Positions 1 through 8,152 of a stretch of DNA of 28,506 nucleotides are shown one piece after another. Every line of letters begins with the position of its first letter. Within the stretch, counting starts at the first letter, position 1. Source of the stretch: Burkholderiales bacterium (lineage in GTDB: Bacteria > Pseudomonadota > Gammaproteobacteria > Burkholderiales > SHXO01); NCBI GenBank assembly GCA_026125625.1, contig JAHCKU010000001.1, positions 1 through 28,506 on the forward strand, in the 5' to 3' direction. The notes beneath the pieces are model-generated. The model was not told the origin of the DNA, ran no database searches, and worked only from the letters and a program-made list of their open reading frames with translations. Both the position numbers and the translations under genes were made by a program.

Positions 1-1211
1 CGAAGGCGTGCATGCCGGGCTTGGCGTACTCCAGCACGTTGGCGGCACAGGTATTGGTCAACGCATAGCGTTTGCCCTGCGCCGTTACGATCGCCACGTA
101 GTCGTCGGGATCACCGTCCTTGGGACGGAAGGTTTCGAGGTGCGGCTCGACCATGTCTTCGCTGCGCGCGAACGCGGCATAGGGCAGGCCGGCGATGTGC
201 GCGCTGCGCGGTCCCACGTCGGCGATGTCGTTGCCGCGCACGCGCACCATGCTGCCGCCGGCGATGCCGATGACGCGCACATCCAGCGAGTTGACATAGG
301 TGTCGTGACCGCCGACCTGGGCGTGCTTCACGGTCGGCTTGCCGTTGCGGATGACCCCGATGTTGGTGCTGGTTCCGCCGACTTCGAAGTAGATGCCGTC
401 GGACACCTTCAGATACATGAGCGCACCGGCCACGCTCGCCGCTGGGCCGGAGAGCATGGTCACCACCGGACGGCGGCGCATCTCCTCGACCGCCATCACG
501 CCGCCGTCGCCGCGCATGATCATGAGCGGGGCTTCGATGCCCGCCTCGCGCACGCTCGATTCGGTCATGTTGGCAGTGTCGATCATCTTGGGCAGGATGC
601 TGGCGTTGATCACCGCGGTGCGCGTGCGCGTGGTCAGGCCATAGAGCTTGCTGATCTCGTGTCCGCCGGTCGAGGCCAGGCCAATGCTCTGCGCCACGCG
701 CATCACGGTCTCCTCGCCGCTGGTATCGTCGACACCGAACGCGCTGCTCGCCACCACCACCTGCACGCCTTCAGTGCGCAGCTCTTCGAGCGTGGTGCGC
801 ACGGTGTCCTCGTCGATGACGTCCGAAGTGAGGAAGCGATGGCGCGGGCGCAGATGGCGGCCAGGCGCCAGCTCGATCTCCTTGATGCTGCTCTGGCCGC
901 GCGCCAGCAATGCCTCGACCCGGCCAGCCATGCCGATGATGCCCACTGCCGCCACGTCGCCTTCCAGCAATGCATTGGTTGCCTGCGTCGTGCTATGGGC
1001 GAGGAACACCACGCGCCTGGGATCGACGCGCGAGCGCTCGAGCACGGTGCGGAACACTTCGATCACACCCTTGGCCACCACGCCAGTCGCTGTGCGTGGT
1101 CATGACCGAATAGCGATCGACCACCTCGAAGGTGGCATTGTCGATCAGCACCGCCTTGGTGAAGGTGCCGCCGACATCGATGCCGATACGAAAAGTCCTG
1201 CTGTCTTCCAT
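1..1211 (-). pseudogene. Hydantoinase/oxoprolinase family protein (HyuA-like), N-terminal part, frameshifted, runs off left edge
   Basis: Members of this family are ATP-dependent amidohydrolase subunits (hydantoinase A, 5-oxoprolinase, acetone carboxylase beta) with an actin-like ATPase fold. The ATG at 1211 opens with the glycine-rich phosphate loop IDVGGTFTKAVL at residues 10-21. The reading frame then leaves the family sequence after TTHSD: the matching frame resumes at about 1084 with GVVAKGVIEVF and continues without a stop to base 1. It contains the family landmarks STTQATNALLEGD, MLSGPAASVAGAL and EVGGTSTNIGV. A single extra base (the A at plus-strand 1085 or a neighbour) would account for the shift. 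As written, the first frame stops at 993 after 72 residues. It lies 47 bp downstream of the permease gene on the same strand, so the two were probably co-transcribed. Whether this is real decay or a sequencing indel cannot be told from here. Confidence 0.85.
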
Positions 1212-1258
1212 GCTGCTTTCCAGTCAGTGTTCGATCCAGCTGCCTGCATCGAGCGCCG

Positions 1259-2554
1259 TCACAGCGAACGACCGAGCATGAGATAGGAAATCATGCACAC
1301 GACCGCGACCATCACGCAGCCGACCGGCAGGGCGGTCTTCAGGAACTGGCCGTGCGGGACCTTGGTGTAGCCGATGGTCCACAAGGTCCAGGAGTTGGTG
1401 GGATCGACGCTGCCCTGCATGACCGTGGGCGCCAGCCACAGCGTATACAGATACGGTACCGGGATCTCGTTGTTGGACAGGATGATCGCCAGCAGGGCGG
1501 CGCCGGTGCCGACCACCACCAGCGGCCCGCGATAGATGCTGCCGATGCCGCCGAGCACGGCGAAGAACAGAGCGGCCTGCCAGGCCGTATGCGGCAGGAC
1601 GGGATCGAAGATCGGCTTCAGTGCCGAGGACACTTCCGGCATCTGGCCGGTCACGATGATCATGCCGCAGATCGTCCACAAGGCCGCGATGGTCGCGATA
1701 TCCGGGAAGGCATCGTAGAACGTCTTGTTGAACAGATTGAGCTGGCCCTGAAAGCTGCGGTCGCGCCAGGTCAGCGCGAGCGCGAGCACGATGCTGACGA
1801 GGAAAGTCGGAATGATCTGCCATTTGAACACCATGATCATGATCACCGGAAAGATCGGCACGATGTAGGTGTAGTACGGCGTACGCTTGCGCGGCGGCGG
1901 TGCCGCTGCGGCGACGTCCACGCTCGCGGCGTGACGCAGGCCGAGCTTGCGCAGATTCAGGTAGATCATGAGCCAGGCGCAGGCGATATAGACCAGCATG
2001 CCGATGATCCACACGTCGAGCCAGGGTCCTTCGTACCTGATGCCCGGGAACAGCTTCTCGAAGGTGCCGAACTGGACCAGATTGACGAACGTGCCGGCGC
2101 CGATGCCCATGGTGAAGGTGGGGGCCGCCACCCGGGCAGGAATGCCCTGGCTGAGCATGATCGGCAGCGCGATCACGCCGATGGCGATCGCCGCGCCCAC
2201 GCCGTACATCGACGTGAACAGCAGGGCGGTGACCAGATTGATCACCATCGCCGTGACCATCGGCCGGTCTCCCGCCAACTCCACCGCCGAGCGGATGACG
2301 CTTTCGGCGATGCCGGTCTGGATCAGGATCTGCGCGAACCAGGCGCCGAAGACGATGATGATGACGGCGCTGGCGTATTGCGTGCCGCCACCCTGCAGCA
2401 CCTTGGCCTGGATGTCCTCCAGGCTGATGCCGGCGATCGCCGCCCATACGATCGCCAGAATGAGCAACATGATGATCGGACTCTGGCCGCGAACGATCAT
2501 GGCCACCACGATCAGGAACGCGATCAGCAATACGATGCCGGTGGCCAGTTCCAT
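1259..2554 (-). CDS. Ion-transporter-superfamily permease (GntP/CitMHS-like)
   Basis: A 431-residue, strongly hydrophobic inner-membrane protein with about 10-12 predicted helices and a basic, alanine/proline-rich cytoplasmic loop around residues 205-225. The pattern of an N-terminal helix pair followed by a GGGTQYASAVIIIVFGAWFA segment, then helices containing YGVGAAIAIGVIALPIMLSQG, resembles gluconate/citrate-type carriers. Exact family assignment is from memory of general architecture, and the substrate is unknown. The start ATG at 2554 is preceded by a purine-rich AAGGGGAGAGGGG stretch that serves as ribosome binding site. It is followed after 47 bp by the hydantoinase gene. The pairing suggests uptake of the compound that the hydantoinase-like enzyme acts on. 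Confidence 0.75.
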   Translation of the reverse strand: MELATGIVLLIAFLIVVAMIVRGQSPIIMLLILAIVWAAIAGISLEDIQAKVLQGGGTQYASAVIIIVFGAWFAQILIQTGIAESVIRSAVELAGDRPMVTAMVINLVTALLFTSMYGVGAAIAIGVIALPIMLSQGIPARVAAPTFTMGIGAGTFVNLVQFGTFEKLFPGIRYEGPWLDVWIIGMLVYIACAWLMIYLNLRKLGLRHAASVDVAAAAPPPRKRTPYYTYIVPIFPVIMIMVFKWQIIPTFLVSIVLALALTWRDRSFQGQLNLFNKTFYDAFPDIATIAALWTICGMIIVTGQMPEVSSALKPIFDPVLPHTAWQAALFFAVLGGIGSIYRGPLVVVGTGAALLAIILSNNEIPVPYLYTLWLAPTVMQGSVDPTNSWTLWTIGYTKVPHGQFLKTALPVGCVMVAVVCMISYLMLGRSL

Positions 2555-2640
2555 CCCCCTCTCCCCTTGTTATCGTTCGCCCCGATCTGGTGCGGAGCTT
2601 TGTTCTGGCCGTGCGCGGCCCCCTGTCGTGAAGCTGGTTT

Positions 2641-3507
2641 CTACTGTGGCCCGCGATCGGTGCCGCGATACAGGATCCTGGCAGCTTCCTCGGTGACCTT
2701 GCGATGCATCTCGACCGCGTCCGGATCCATGTCTGCCCGGGGTCGCGGTTCCATGTCGAAGTGGTGGTAGTTGTCCACGCCGCGCACCAGCATGGCGCTG
2801 TCGCGTGGACCTGCGAGCTGCTTGAGATAGGTGGGAACGTAGCGCACGGCGAAACCGATGCGCCGCTCGTCCGAACCGTTCGGCTCGGAGCCGTGCACGA
2901 TGCGCACATGATGCAGCGAGAACTCGCCCGGCTGCAGGACGATGTCCACCACGCGCTGCTCGTCCACCTCGACCTGCACTTCCTGCCCGCGGGTGAGCAG
3001 ATTGTCGGCGGCGAACGTGTCCTTGTGCGGCAGCTGCTCCATCAGGTGTGTCCCCGGATCGACGCGCATGCAGCCGTTGGCCTGCGTGCTGTGAGAGAGC
3101 GCCACCCAGGCGGTGACCACGTCCGGATGGCTCAACCCCCAATAGGTCGAGTCCTGGTGCCAGGAGATATAGCTCGGATCGCGCGCATCCTTGATGAACA
3201 GGCTGCTGCTCCAGCACAATAGATTGGGACCGAGGATGTCTTCGATCGCGTCCAGGATCGCCGGGTGACGCACCAGCTCGTCGGCCCAGGTCAGCAGCAG
3301 ATGCGGCTTGTTCTTGATGTTGGTCTTCATCAGCGCCGTGCCCAGCTGACGCTCCACCCCTTCCAGCTTCGCCCGATAGCCCAGCGCCTGTTCCGCGCTG
3401 AAAGCGCGCACGGGAAAGTGATAGCCGTTGCGCGCGAAGGCCTCTACCTGCTGGCGCGTCAAGACCTTCGGCTCACGGGTGGTCGGGTTTGCGCTGGTGG
3501 TTTCCAT
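2641..3507 (-). CDS. Phytanoyl-CoA dioxygenase (PhyH) family Fe(II)/2-oxoglutarate oxygenase
   Basis: A 288-residue protein with the double-stranded beta-helix iron triad of PhyH enzymes: His117-x-Asp119 in SWHQDSTYWG and the distal His205 in HHVRIVHGSEPNG, followed by Arg216 or Arg222 as the likely 2-oxoglutarate carboxylate anchor. PGEFSLHH before the distal histidine is also typical. Such enzymes hydroxylate an unactivated carbon of a small molecule using O2 and 2-oxoglutarate; the substrate cannot be inferred from sequence. The gene lies between the permease gene and the SMP-30-like gene, all on the minus strand. The start ATG at 3507 has only a weak ribosome binding site (AAGGAT further upstream). 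A second, clearly different PhyH paralogue occurs at 12308-13192. Confidence 0.88.
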   Translation of the reverse strand: METTSANPTTREPKVLTRQQVEAFARNGYHFPVRAFSAEQALGYRAKLEGVERQLGTALMKTNIKNKPHLLLTWADELVRHPAILDAIEDILGPNLLCWSSSLFIKDARDPSYISWHQDSTYWGLSHPDVVTAWVALSHSTQANGCMRVDPGTHLMEQLPHKDTFAADNLLTRGQEVQVEVDEQRVVDIVLQPGEFSLHHVRIVHGSEPNGSDERRIGFAVRYVPTYLKQLAGPRDSAMLVRGVDNYHHFDMEPRPRADMDPDAVEMHRKVTEEAARILYRGTDRGPQ

Positions 3508-3540
3508 GACTCGAACGATCCTTGAACGATTGAGCGGATG

Positions 3541-3575
3541 AAAGGCGGCGGGACGCTTGGCCCCGCCGCCGCTTT
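3541..3575 (-). terminator. Putative stem-loop/terminator after the SMP-30-like gene
   Basis: A 9-bp perfect GC stem (plus-strand 3544-3552 pairing with 3562-3570, loop of nine bases) lies just downstream of the 4660-3581 gene and before the PhyH gene. On the minus-strand transcript it is followed by only three uridines, so it may act as a weak terminator or an mRNA-stabilising hairpin. Confidence 0.45.
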
Positions 3576-3580
3576 GACGA

Positions 3581-4660
3581 TCAGGGCAGCTGATATCCCT
3601 TCTTGCCGACCCGGATGCGATACAGGCTCTTGCCCGAGGTGACGTACAGCAGGTTGGCGTCCTGGCCGCGAGCGAAACCGACGTTGGTCGGCAGCTCCTT
3701 GCCGGTGGAGATGTACGCCATCTCCTTGCCTTGCGGCGTGATCGCCACGATCCCCGGCCGGTGCTCGCAGCGCGACGCCAGCCAGATGTTGCCTTCGGTA
3801 TCCGCGATCATGCCGTCGGGTCCGCTGCACGGCTTGTCGCCCTTGGTGTAGTCGATCAGTACGCGGCGGTTGCTCGCCTTGCCGTCCGGCGACAGGTCGT
3901 AGGCCTGCAGCTGGTGATGGCCTTGCAGCGTATTCTCGCCCTCCTGCAGGTTCTGGAATTCGAACCAGCCGTTGTCATTGCCGATCACGTACAGCGTCTT
4001 CTGATCGGGAGAGACCAGCACGCCGTTGCACTTGCCGCAGTCGGTGACGACGCGATGCACCGAGCCATCCGGATCGAGCCGGTAGACCGCGTAGCCGTCC
4101 TGATAGATCGCCTCATGCCCGAGATAGCGTGGATCGCTGAAGTAGATACGCCCTTTTTCGTCGATGCTCACGTCATTCAGCGCATTGTAGGGACGGCCGT
4201 TGTACAGGCCGGTGAGGACGTAGCTCTTGCCGGTCTTCATGTCCGTCTTCACCAGCATGCGGCCACCGTAGTCCGCACCCAGCGCGGCGATCATGTTGCC
4301 GTCGCGATCGAACTTGATGCCGTTCGACATTCCCGAGGGGCTGCGGAAGATGGTCGTCTGCCCGCTCTTGGGGTCGTACTTCCAGATGTTGCCGGCCTGC
4401 AGATACTTGTTCGAAGGGTCCTTGCAGAATTTGGTGAAGGTGATGTCGCTGAAGTAGACCATGCCGTCCGGCGCGACCGCCACGCCTTCGGTCAGCATGC
4501 AGCCGCCGTCGAAGATGCGATCGAGCTTGGCGTTGGGTGAGATGAAGGCCGGGTCACCGGTCGGCGCCGGGAAGCCGGGATCGTCGGCGTGGGCACCGGT
4601 GACGGCGAACGTAAGTGCGGCGACGAGCACTGCACGCTGCAAAACCTGCGCAACTCTCAT
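3581..4660 (-). CDS. Exported SMP-30/gluconolactonase/LRE-like beta-propeller protein
   Basis: A 359-residue protein with a Sec signal peptide (basic MRVAQVLQR, hydrophobic core, cleavage probably after AHA at residue 25), so it is predicted to be periplasmic. The body shows repeated propeller-blade motifs: TEGVAVAPDGMVYFSD (55-72), SNGIKFDRDGN, LNDVSIDEKGRIYFSD, CNGVLVSPD and SGPDGMIADTEGNIW. Glu58, Asn162 or Asn212, and Asp282 are in positions that could hold the divalent metal of SMP-30 lactonases. The likely activity is hydrolysis of a sugar or other lactone, but many family members have unrelated hydrolase roles. The ATG at 4660 has a good AGGAGG ribosome binding site eight bases upstream. 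It is divergent from the iclR-type gene, which is its natural candidate regulator. Confidence 0.85.
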   Translation of the reverse strand: MRVAQVLQRAVLVAALTFAVTGAHADDPGFPAPTGDPAFISPNAKLDRIFDGGCMLTEGVAVAPDGMVYFSDITFTKFCKDPSNKYLQAGNIWKYDPKSGQTTIFRSPSGMSNGIKFDRDGNMIAALGADYGGRMLVKTDMKTGKSYVLTGLYNGRPYNALNDVSIDEKGRIYFSDPRYLGHEAIYQDGYAVYRLDPDGSVHRVVTDCGKCNGVLVSPDQKTLYVIGNDNGWFEFQNLQEGENTLQGHHQLQAYDLSPDGKASNRRVLIDYTKGDKPCSGPDGMIADTEGNIWLASRCEHRPGIVAITPQGKEMAYISTGKELPTNVGFARGQDANLLYVTSGKSLYRIRVGKKGYQLP

Positions 4661-4813
4661 ACGTCTCCTCCTGGGAAAAATTTTGCTTTCGTTTGCTGAT
4701 CGACGCAGCGCGCCTGGCCGCTGTTGCGGCGGATCGGCACGGCTGCCCGCGGAATGTGCGCGCTGGCGTCCCCCTCGCCTGGTACGCGTCTCTTTCTTTA
4801 TAAGTAAAATCCT

Positions 4814-4829
4814 GTTTCAACTATAAAAC
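4814..4829. promoter_or_regulatory. Candidate IclR-type operator in the divergent promoter region
   Basis: The 4661-4841 gap between the SMP-30-like gene and the iclR-type gene is GC-rich except for an AT-rich island at about 4792-4832. Inside it lies a 16-bp imperfect palindrome, GTTTCAACTATAAAAC, with outer GTTT/AAAC arms. IclR regulators often bind such sites in divergent promoters. The TTG start of the regulator follows 12 bp later, so binding would be autoregulatory. Confidence 0.35.
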
Positions 4830-4841
4830 TGAGCTTCCGCC

Positions 4842-5610
4842 TTGTCAACTGGACACCGCATCGCGCGATCGACGACACGCTATTCGGCGCCTGCGCTGGA
4901 GAAGGGGCTCGATGTTCTGGAAACCCTTGCCGCAGAGCAGCATGGTCTGTCTCTGCAGGAGATCGCACGCCGCCTGGAACGCTCGCCCAGCGAGCTGTTT
5001 CGCATGCTGGATGTTCTTGTGCAGCGCGGCTATCTCGCGCGCGCCTGCCGGACCCTACGCCCTGACCCTGCGTCTGTTCGAGCTGGCGCACCGCCATCCG
5101 CCGGTCGACCGCCTGCTCGACGTCGCCGTGCCGCACATGCAGGCGCTGGCCCGTCTCACCGGACAGGCCAATCATCTGTCCGTACATCACGACGCGCGCC
5201 TGGTCGTGCTCGCGCGCGCCGAACCGCCCGAGCCGATGAGCTATTCGGTACGCCCGGGTGCGCACTTCCCGTTCCGCGACGATCGTGTCTCTGCGCGGGT
5301 GATCACCGCCTTTCAGGACGAGACGCACCGCGACCTGCTGCAGGACGAGCTTGCGGCGGGCCGTTCACTCACGCGCACGCTCGCCACCCGGCTCGCTGCG
5401 ATCCGCAGGCGCGGCTACGACGAAGGACCCAGCGACACGATCTCCGGCGTGGTGGACATCTGCTTTCCGCTGTTCGACCGCTACGGCGTGGTCGCGGCGT
5501 TGAATCTGGTGTACCTGAAGCAGCGCGATACGCGCCTGAGCGTACCGCAGGCACGCGACGCCCTGCGCGCCGCCGCGCGCGACATCTCGCACGCCTTGGG
5601 AAAACTCTGA
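4842..5610 (+). pseudogene. IclR family transcriptional regulator, frameshifted
   Basis: The first frame begins at TTG 4842 (a stop codon lies four codons upstream; no ATG fits). It encodes an N-terminal winged helix-turn-helix, residues about 18-66, with ALEKGLDVLETLA, LSLQEIARRLERS and MLDVLVQRGYLAR. Near 5040-5050, in the GCGCGCGCCTGCC stretch, it loses the family sequence. The +1 frame then carries GPYALTLRLFELAHRHP and the whole IclR effector-binding domain to the TGA at 5610. The total length of 769 bp is one base more than a multiple of three, consistent with one inserted base; the repaired protein would be 255 residues. As written, the DNA-binding and ligand-binding domains are separated. 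The gene is divergent from the SMP-30-like gene and convergent with the substrate-binding protein gene. Confidence 0.85.
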
Positions 5611-5644
5611 GGGACGATCCGTTCTCTTTATCGAATGGAAGTGC

Positions 5645-6889
5645 TCAACTCATCCTGCAGGCATTCTCCCCGGCCGAGGGCTGCAGCGCCGTGAGCGGTT
5701 GACCGGGCTGCGGAGAGGGACGCAGCACCTCGAAGAAATCCCATTTGTCCTGCATCTGCGCTTTGTCCTTCACCCTGACCACGAACATCTCCTGCATCAG
5801 TTGGTGGTCGCGCGCATTGAACAGCGCCTTGCGCGGCTTGAGGACGTCGAACTGGGCGCCTTTCTCCAGGTAGGCAATCAGCTTCGCAGCGTCGGTGCTC
5901 TTCGTTTCCGCCATCGCCTGCACGATGATGCGCACGGCGATGTAGTCCTGCCATGCCTGATTCTCCGGCGGATGACCGAAGCGCGCCCGGAAGCGCTGGG
6001 TGAATGCCCGCGAACCAGGCGTGTCGATGGCATGGCACCACGTGGTCTGCCAGAAGCCCGAGCTCGAATCGATGCCTGCAAGCCAGAACAGCGCGGTGTC
6101 GTTTGCGCCTCCGGTGACCGGAAACGGCAGGTTGTACTCCTTGTACTGCTTCAGGAAGTTGGTCAGATCGATGCCGGCGAGGCAGGAGTAGACGAAATCC
6201 GGACGCGCAGCACGGATCTTGAGGATGTAGCCCGACCAGTCCTGCGTATTGGTCGGCACCAGATCATTGCCGACGTTGATCGCACCGCCTTCCCCCAGAT
6301 ATTTGCTGGACACGCGGAACAGGTCGTGGCCGAAGGCGTAGTCGGCGGTCAGCGCGTACCAGCGCTTGCCTTTCACCAGACCCTGCTCGGTGAGCCAGTC
6401 GACCACGGTACGCGTGTACATGGTGCTGTTGGCTTCGACGTGGAACATGTAGCGGTTGCAATCCTTGCCGCGCAGGCCGTCCGAGTTGCCTCCGGTGTTG
6501 AAGAAAGGCCGCCTGCCGCGCTTGGCCTCCTTGCTGATGGCGAGTCCGGATGCCGAATTGATCTCGCCGAAGATCGCAACCACCTTGTCGCGCTCGATCA
6601 GCTTGGCCGCCTTGTTCGCCGCGGTGGCCGGGTTCACGCTGTCCTCCGCGACCAGTTCGAGCTTGCGCCCGAGCACGCCGCCGGCGGCATTGGCTTCGTC
6701 GATCGCAAGCGTCGCACCCTTGAAGCCGTATTCGCCCACCTGACCGAGAAAGCCGGTGCGCGGCGTGAGATGCGCGAGGCGGACGGTCCCGGCCTGGCCG
6801 CGGACGATGGCGGGAAAGCCGAGCACCGCCCCACCCGCTGCTGCCGCCAGCAGTTTCCGACGTTCGAAGCTGATGCAATGTCGTTTCAT
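5645..6889 (-). CDS. Branched-chain-amino-acid-type ABC transporter substrate-binding protein (orphan)
   Basis: A 414-residue periplasmic-binding protein of the LivJ type (receptor family ligand-binding domain). Features include VRLAHLTPRTGFLGQVGEYGFKGATLAIDEANAAGG near the N-terminus, an IFGEINSASGLAISKEAKRGRRPFFNTGG central segment, and a C-terminal lobe ending in DHQLMQEMFVVRVKD. The N-terminus has a twin-arginine-like ERRKLL at residues 9-14 before the hydrophobic stretch, so Tat export is possible. The ATG at 6889 is preferred over the in-frame ATG ten codons upstream because AAGGAGGAG lies just ahead of it. No cognate permease or ATPase genes are adjacent, so it must borrow a transporter, serve in sensing, or have been separated from its operon. 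The C-terminus converges on the iclR-type gene. Confidence 0.9.
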   Translation of the reverse strand: MKRHCISFERRKLLAAAAGGAVLGFPAIVRGQAGTVRLAHLTPRTGFLGQVGEYGFKGATLAIDEANAAGGVLGRKLELVAEDSVNPATAANKAAKLIERDKVVAIFGEINSASGLAISKEAKRGRRPFFNTGGNSDGLRGKDCNRYMFHVEANSTMYTRTVVDWLTEQGLVKGKRWYALTADYAFGHDLFRVSSKYLGEGGAINVGNDLVPTNTQDWSGYILKIRAARPDFVYSCLAGIDLTNFLKQYKEYNLPFPVTGGANDTALFWLAGIDSSSGFWQTTWCHAIDTPGSRAFTQRFRARFGHPPENQAWQDYIAVRIIVQAMAETKSTDAAKLIAYLEKGAQFDVLKPRKALFNARDHQLMQEMFVVRVKDKAQMQDKWDFFEVLRPSPQPGQPLTALQPSAGENACRMS

Positions 6890-6905
6890 GCTCTCCTCCT
6901 TGGCT

Positions 6906-7015
6906 CCCCTCCTTTTCAAGGAGGGTGTACCCCTACATAAATCGCCGTGAGGCGGCGGAATGGTTAGCTTCTACCCCACACCACCCCGGCGCTTCGCGCC
7001 ACCCCGCCTCTTGAG
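6906..7015. repeat. Palindrome-bounded intergenic repeat, copy 1 (left part, split by the IS110 element)
   Basis: Begins with the palindrome CCCCTCCTTTTCAAGGAGGG (6906-6925), followed by a GCCGTGAGGCGGCGG-type stem, the conserved GGTTAGCTTCTACCCCACACCACCCCG block, a short GGCGCTTCGCGCC hairpin, and the first half of the distal palindrome, GCCTCTTGAG. The rest of the distal palindrome (AGAGGCGGGGAAG) is at 8153-8165, on the other side of the insertion sequence. It matches copies at 8266-8370 and 8394-8500. Confidence 0.85.
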
Positions 7016-7024
7016 CAACCGTGT

Positions 7025-7972
7025 TCAAGTGTTGCGAAGAGTTGGACTCCATGGGGTATTGGTTCGGGCCATGGCATTGAGGATGGTGACGATTTTACGC
7101 ATGCAGGCCACCAGCGCGACCTTATGGGGCTTTCCTCGCCCGATAAGCCGCTGGTAGAAGCCCTTGATCACAGGATTGAAGCGAATGGCGCTCAGGGCGG
7201 CCATGTAGAGCATGCAACGCACTGGAGCGCGCCCACCCCAGATGCTGCGCCTACCGCGAAGCGTGCCGCTGTCGCGGTTGAACGGGGCCACGCCCACCAG
7301 CGCGCTAATCTTGCGCCCATCCAGGCGCCCCAGCTCGGGCAGCATCACCATGAGCGTAGCGCAGCTGAGCGGACCAATGCCCTTGAAGCTTTGGTAGAGC
7401 GCGGCTTTGGCTTGCCACGCCGGCGAGCTACGCAGCCGCCTGGTGATATCGATGTTGAGCTGCCCGATCGCTTCATCGAGCCAAGCAATGTGCGCCTTGA
7501 TTTGCTTGCGCAGGCCGCCTTGGCTTAAGGCCAACCGATTCGACTCCTGTACGCGCATGCTAACCAGCTGTGCCCTGCGCGCCAGCAGCCCTTGCAGCTC
7601 GCGGCTTTGCTCATCGGGCAGGCGCGTGAGCTGGGGATCGATTGCACGCCCAAATTCGGCCAGCACCTGCGCATCGATCCGATCACTCTTCGCCCAGCGA
7701 CCCGTGGCGCGGGCAAAATCACGCACCTGGCGTGGATTGACCACCGCCACGGGCAGCCCCGCGGCGATCATCGCGCTGGCCGCCACGGTCTCGTAGCCCC
7801 CGCTGGCCTCCATCACCACAAGCGCGGCCTCTGCCGCGTGCAAGCGCTCGATCAGGGCTTCGATCGCTTGGGGATCGTTTGGACATTGTTCGGGCACTTC
7901 GCCCAGCCCCGCAATATCCAATAGCGCTTTGGAGACATCCACACCGATTACCCTTGTGCCTATCTGCTTCAT
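7025..7972 (-). CDS. IS110-family DEDD transposase/recombinase
   Basis: A 315-residue recombinase. The N-terminal RuvC-like domain shows the acidic residues Asp12 (IGVDVSK), Glu55 (MEASGGYE), and Asp97 and Asp100 (SDRIDAQVLAEFG). The C-terminal IS116/IS110/IS902 domain has SFKGIGPLSCATLMVMLPE, a helix-hairpin-helix-like segment, then LVGVAPFNRDSGTLRGRR, whose serine is the expected catalytic nucleophile, and APVRCMLYMAALSAIR. The start ATG at 7972 is chosen because family proteins begin directly before IGVDVSK. The open frame continues upstream to 8176, but that stretch is the non-coding leader. Length is slightly shorter than many family members but complete. No frameshift is seen, so it is probably active. 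Confidence 0.93.
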   Translation of the reverse strand: MKQIGTRVIGVDVSKALLDIAGLGEVPEQCPNDPQAIEALIERLHAAEAALVVMEASGGYETVAASAMIAAGLPVAVVNPRQVRDFARATGRWAKSDRIDAQVLAEFGRAIDPQLTRLPDEQSRELQGLLARRAQLVSMRVQESNRLALSQGGLRKQIKAHIAWLDEAIGQLNIDITRRLRSSPAWQAKAALYQSFKGIGPLSCATLMVMLPELGRLDGRKISALVGVAPFNRDSGTLRGRRSIWGGRAPVRCMLYMAALSAIRFNPVIKGFYQRLIGRGKPHKVALVACMRKIVTILNAMARTNTPWSPTLRNT

Positions 7973-8152
7973 CGCCGCCCTCCGTTTCCCAACCTTGCGA
8001 CTATGCGAGCTCGGGCTCACGCAACCGTTCGGGATTGTCGAAGAGATCCGCTCGAGCGAGGCAGGCTCAGCAACGGGCTTACATACCCTAGAGGCGGGAC
8101 GCTCTACCCGAGCGGCGTTACCATCTTCAGCATACCTCTTGGCCGACATACA
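7973..8152 (-). ncRNA. Putative bridge RNA in the IS110 non-coding leader
   Basis: IS110-group elements encode a structured guide RNA upstream of the recombinase gene whose loops pair with target and donor DNA. Read on the minus strand, this 180-nt leader contains CCCGCCTCT (plus-strand 8090-8098). This is a 9-nt copy of the target half-site adjoining the element at 8153-8161 and includes the CT core. About 60 nt later it contains ACGGTTGC (8021-8028), an 8-nt copy of the element's opposite end (7015-7022). Target-guide-first, donor-guide-second is the order known from IS621. Possible right-hand guides are shorter: CTCTT near 8042-8046 against AAGAG of the target, and CAAG near 7994-7997 against the core-proximal CTTG. 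GCTCGGG and CCCGAGC segments could form a long-range stem. Exact RNA ends are unknown. Confidence 0.6.

Larger units (their letters stand above)
7016..8152 (-). mobile_element. IS110-family insertion sequence (1137 bp) with base-precise ends
   Basis: Comparing the interrupted repeat copy with the two intact copies (8266-8370, 8394-8500) gives the ends directly. The empty site would read GCCTCTTGAGAGGCGGGG; the left flank ends CCTCTTGAG (7015) and the right flank resumes AGAGGCGGGG (8153). The dinucleotide AG (CT on the element's coding strand) is therefore present at both ends, and no other target duplication or terminal inverted repeat is seen. This matches the IS110 mode of insertion. The element holds one transposase gene (7025-7972), a very short distal end (9 bp after the stop codon) and a 180-bp non-coding leader (7973-8152). 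Confidence 0.88.

Noticed and set aside
1352..2770. A 472-codon plus-strand open frame
   Set aside because: Antisense to the permease gene; low-complexity composition rich in Asp, His, Arg and Gln, typical of a complementary frame in GC-rich DNA.
4554..4820. Small minus-strand gene upstream of the SMP-30-like gene
   Set aside because: Overlaps the signal-peptide region in another frame, is arginine/alanine-rich and has no ribosome binding site.
5699..6940. A 413-codon plus-strand open frame
   Set aside because: Lies exactly opposite the substrate-binding protein gene, whose signal peptide, ribosome binding site and family motifs are clear.
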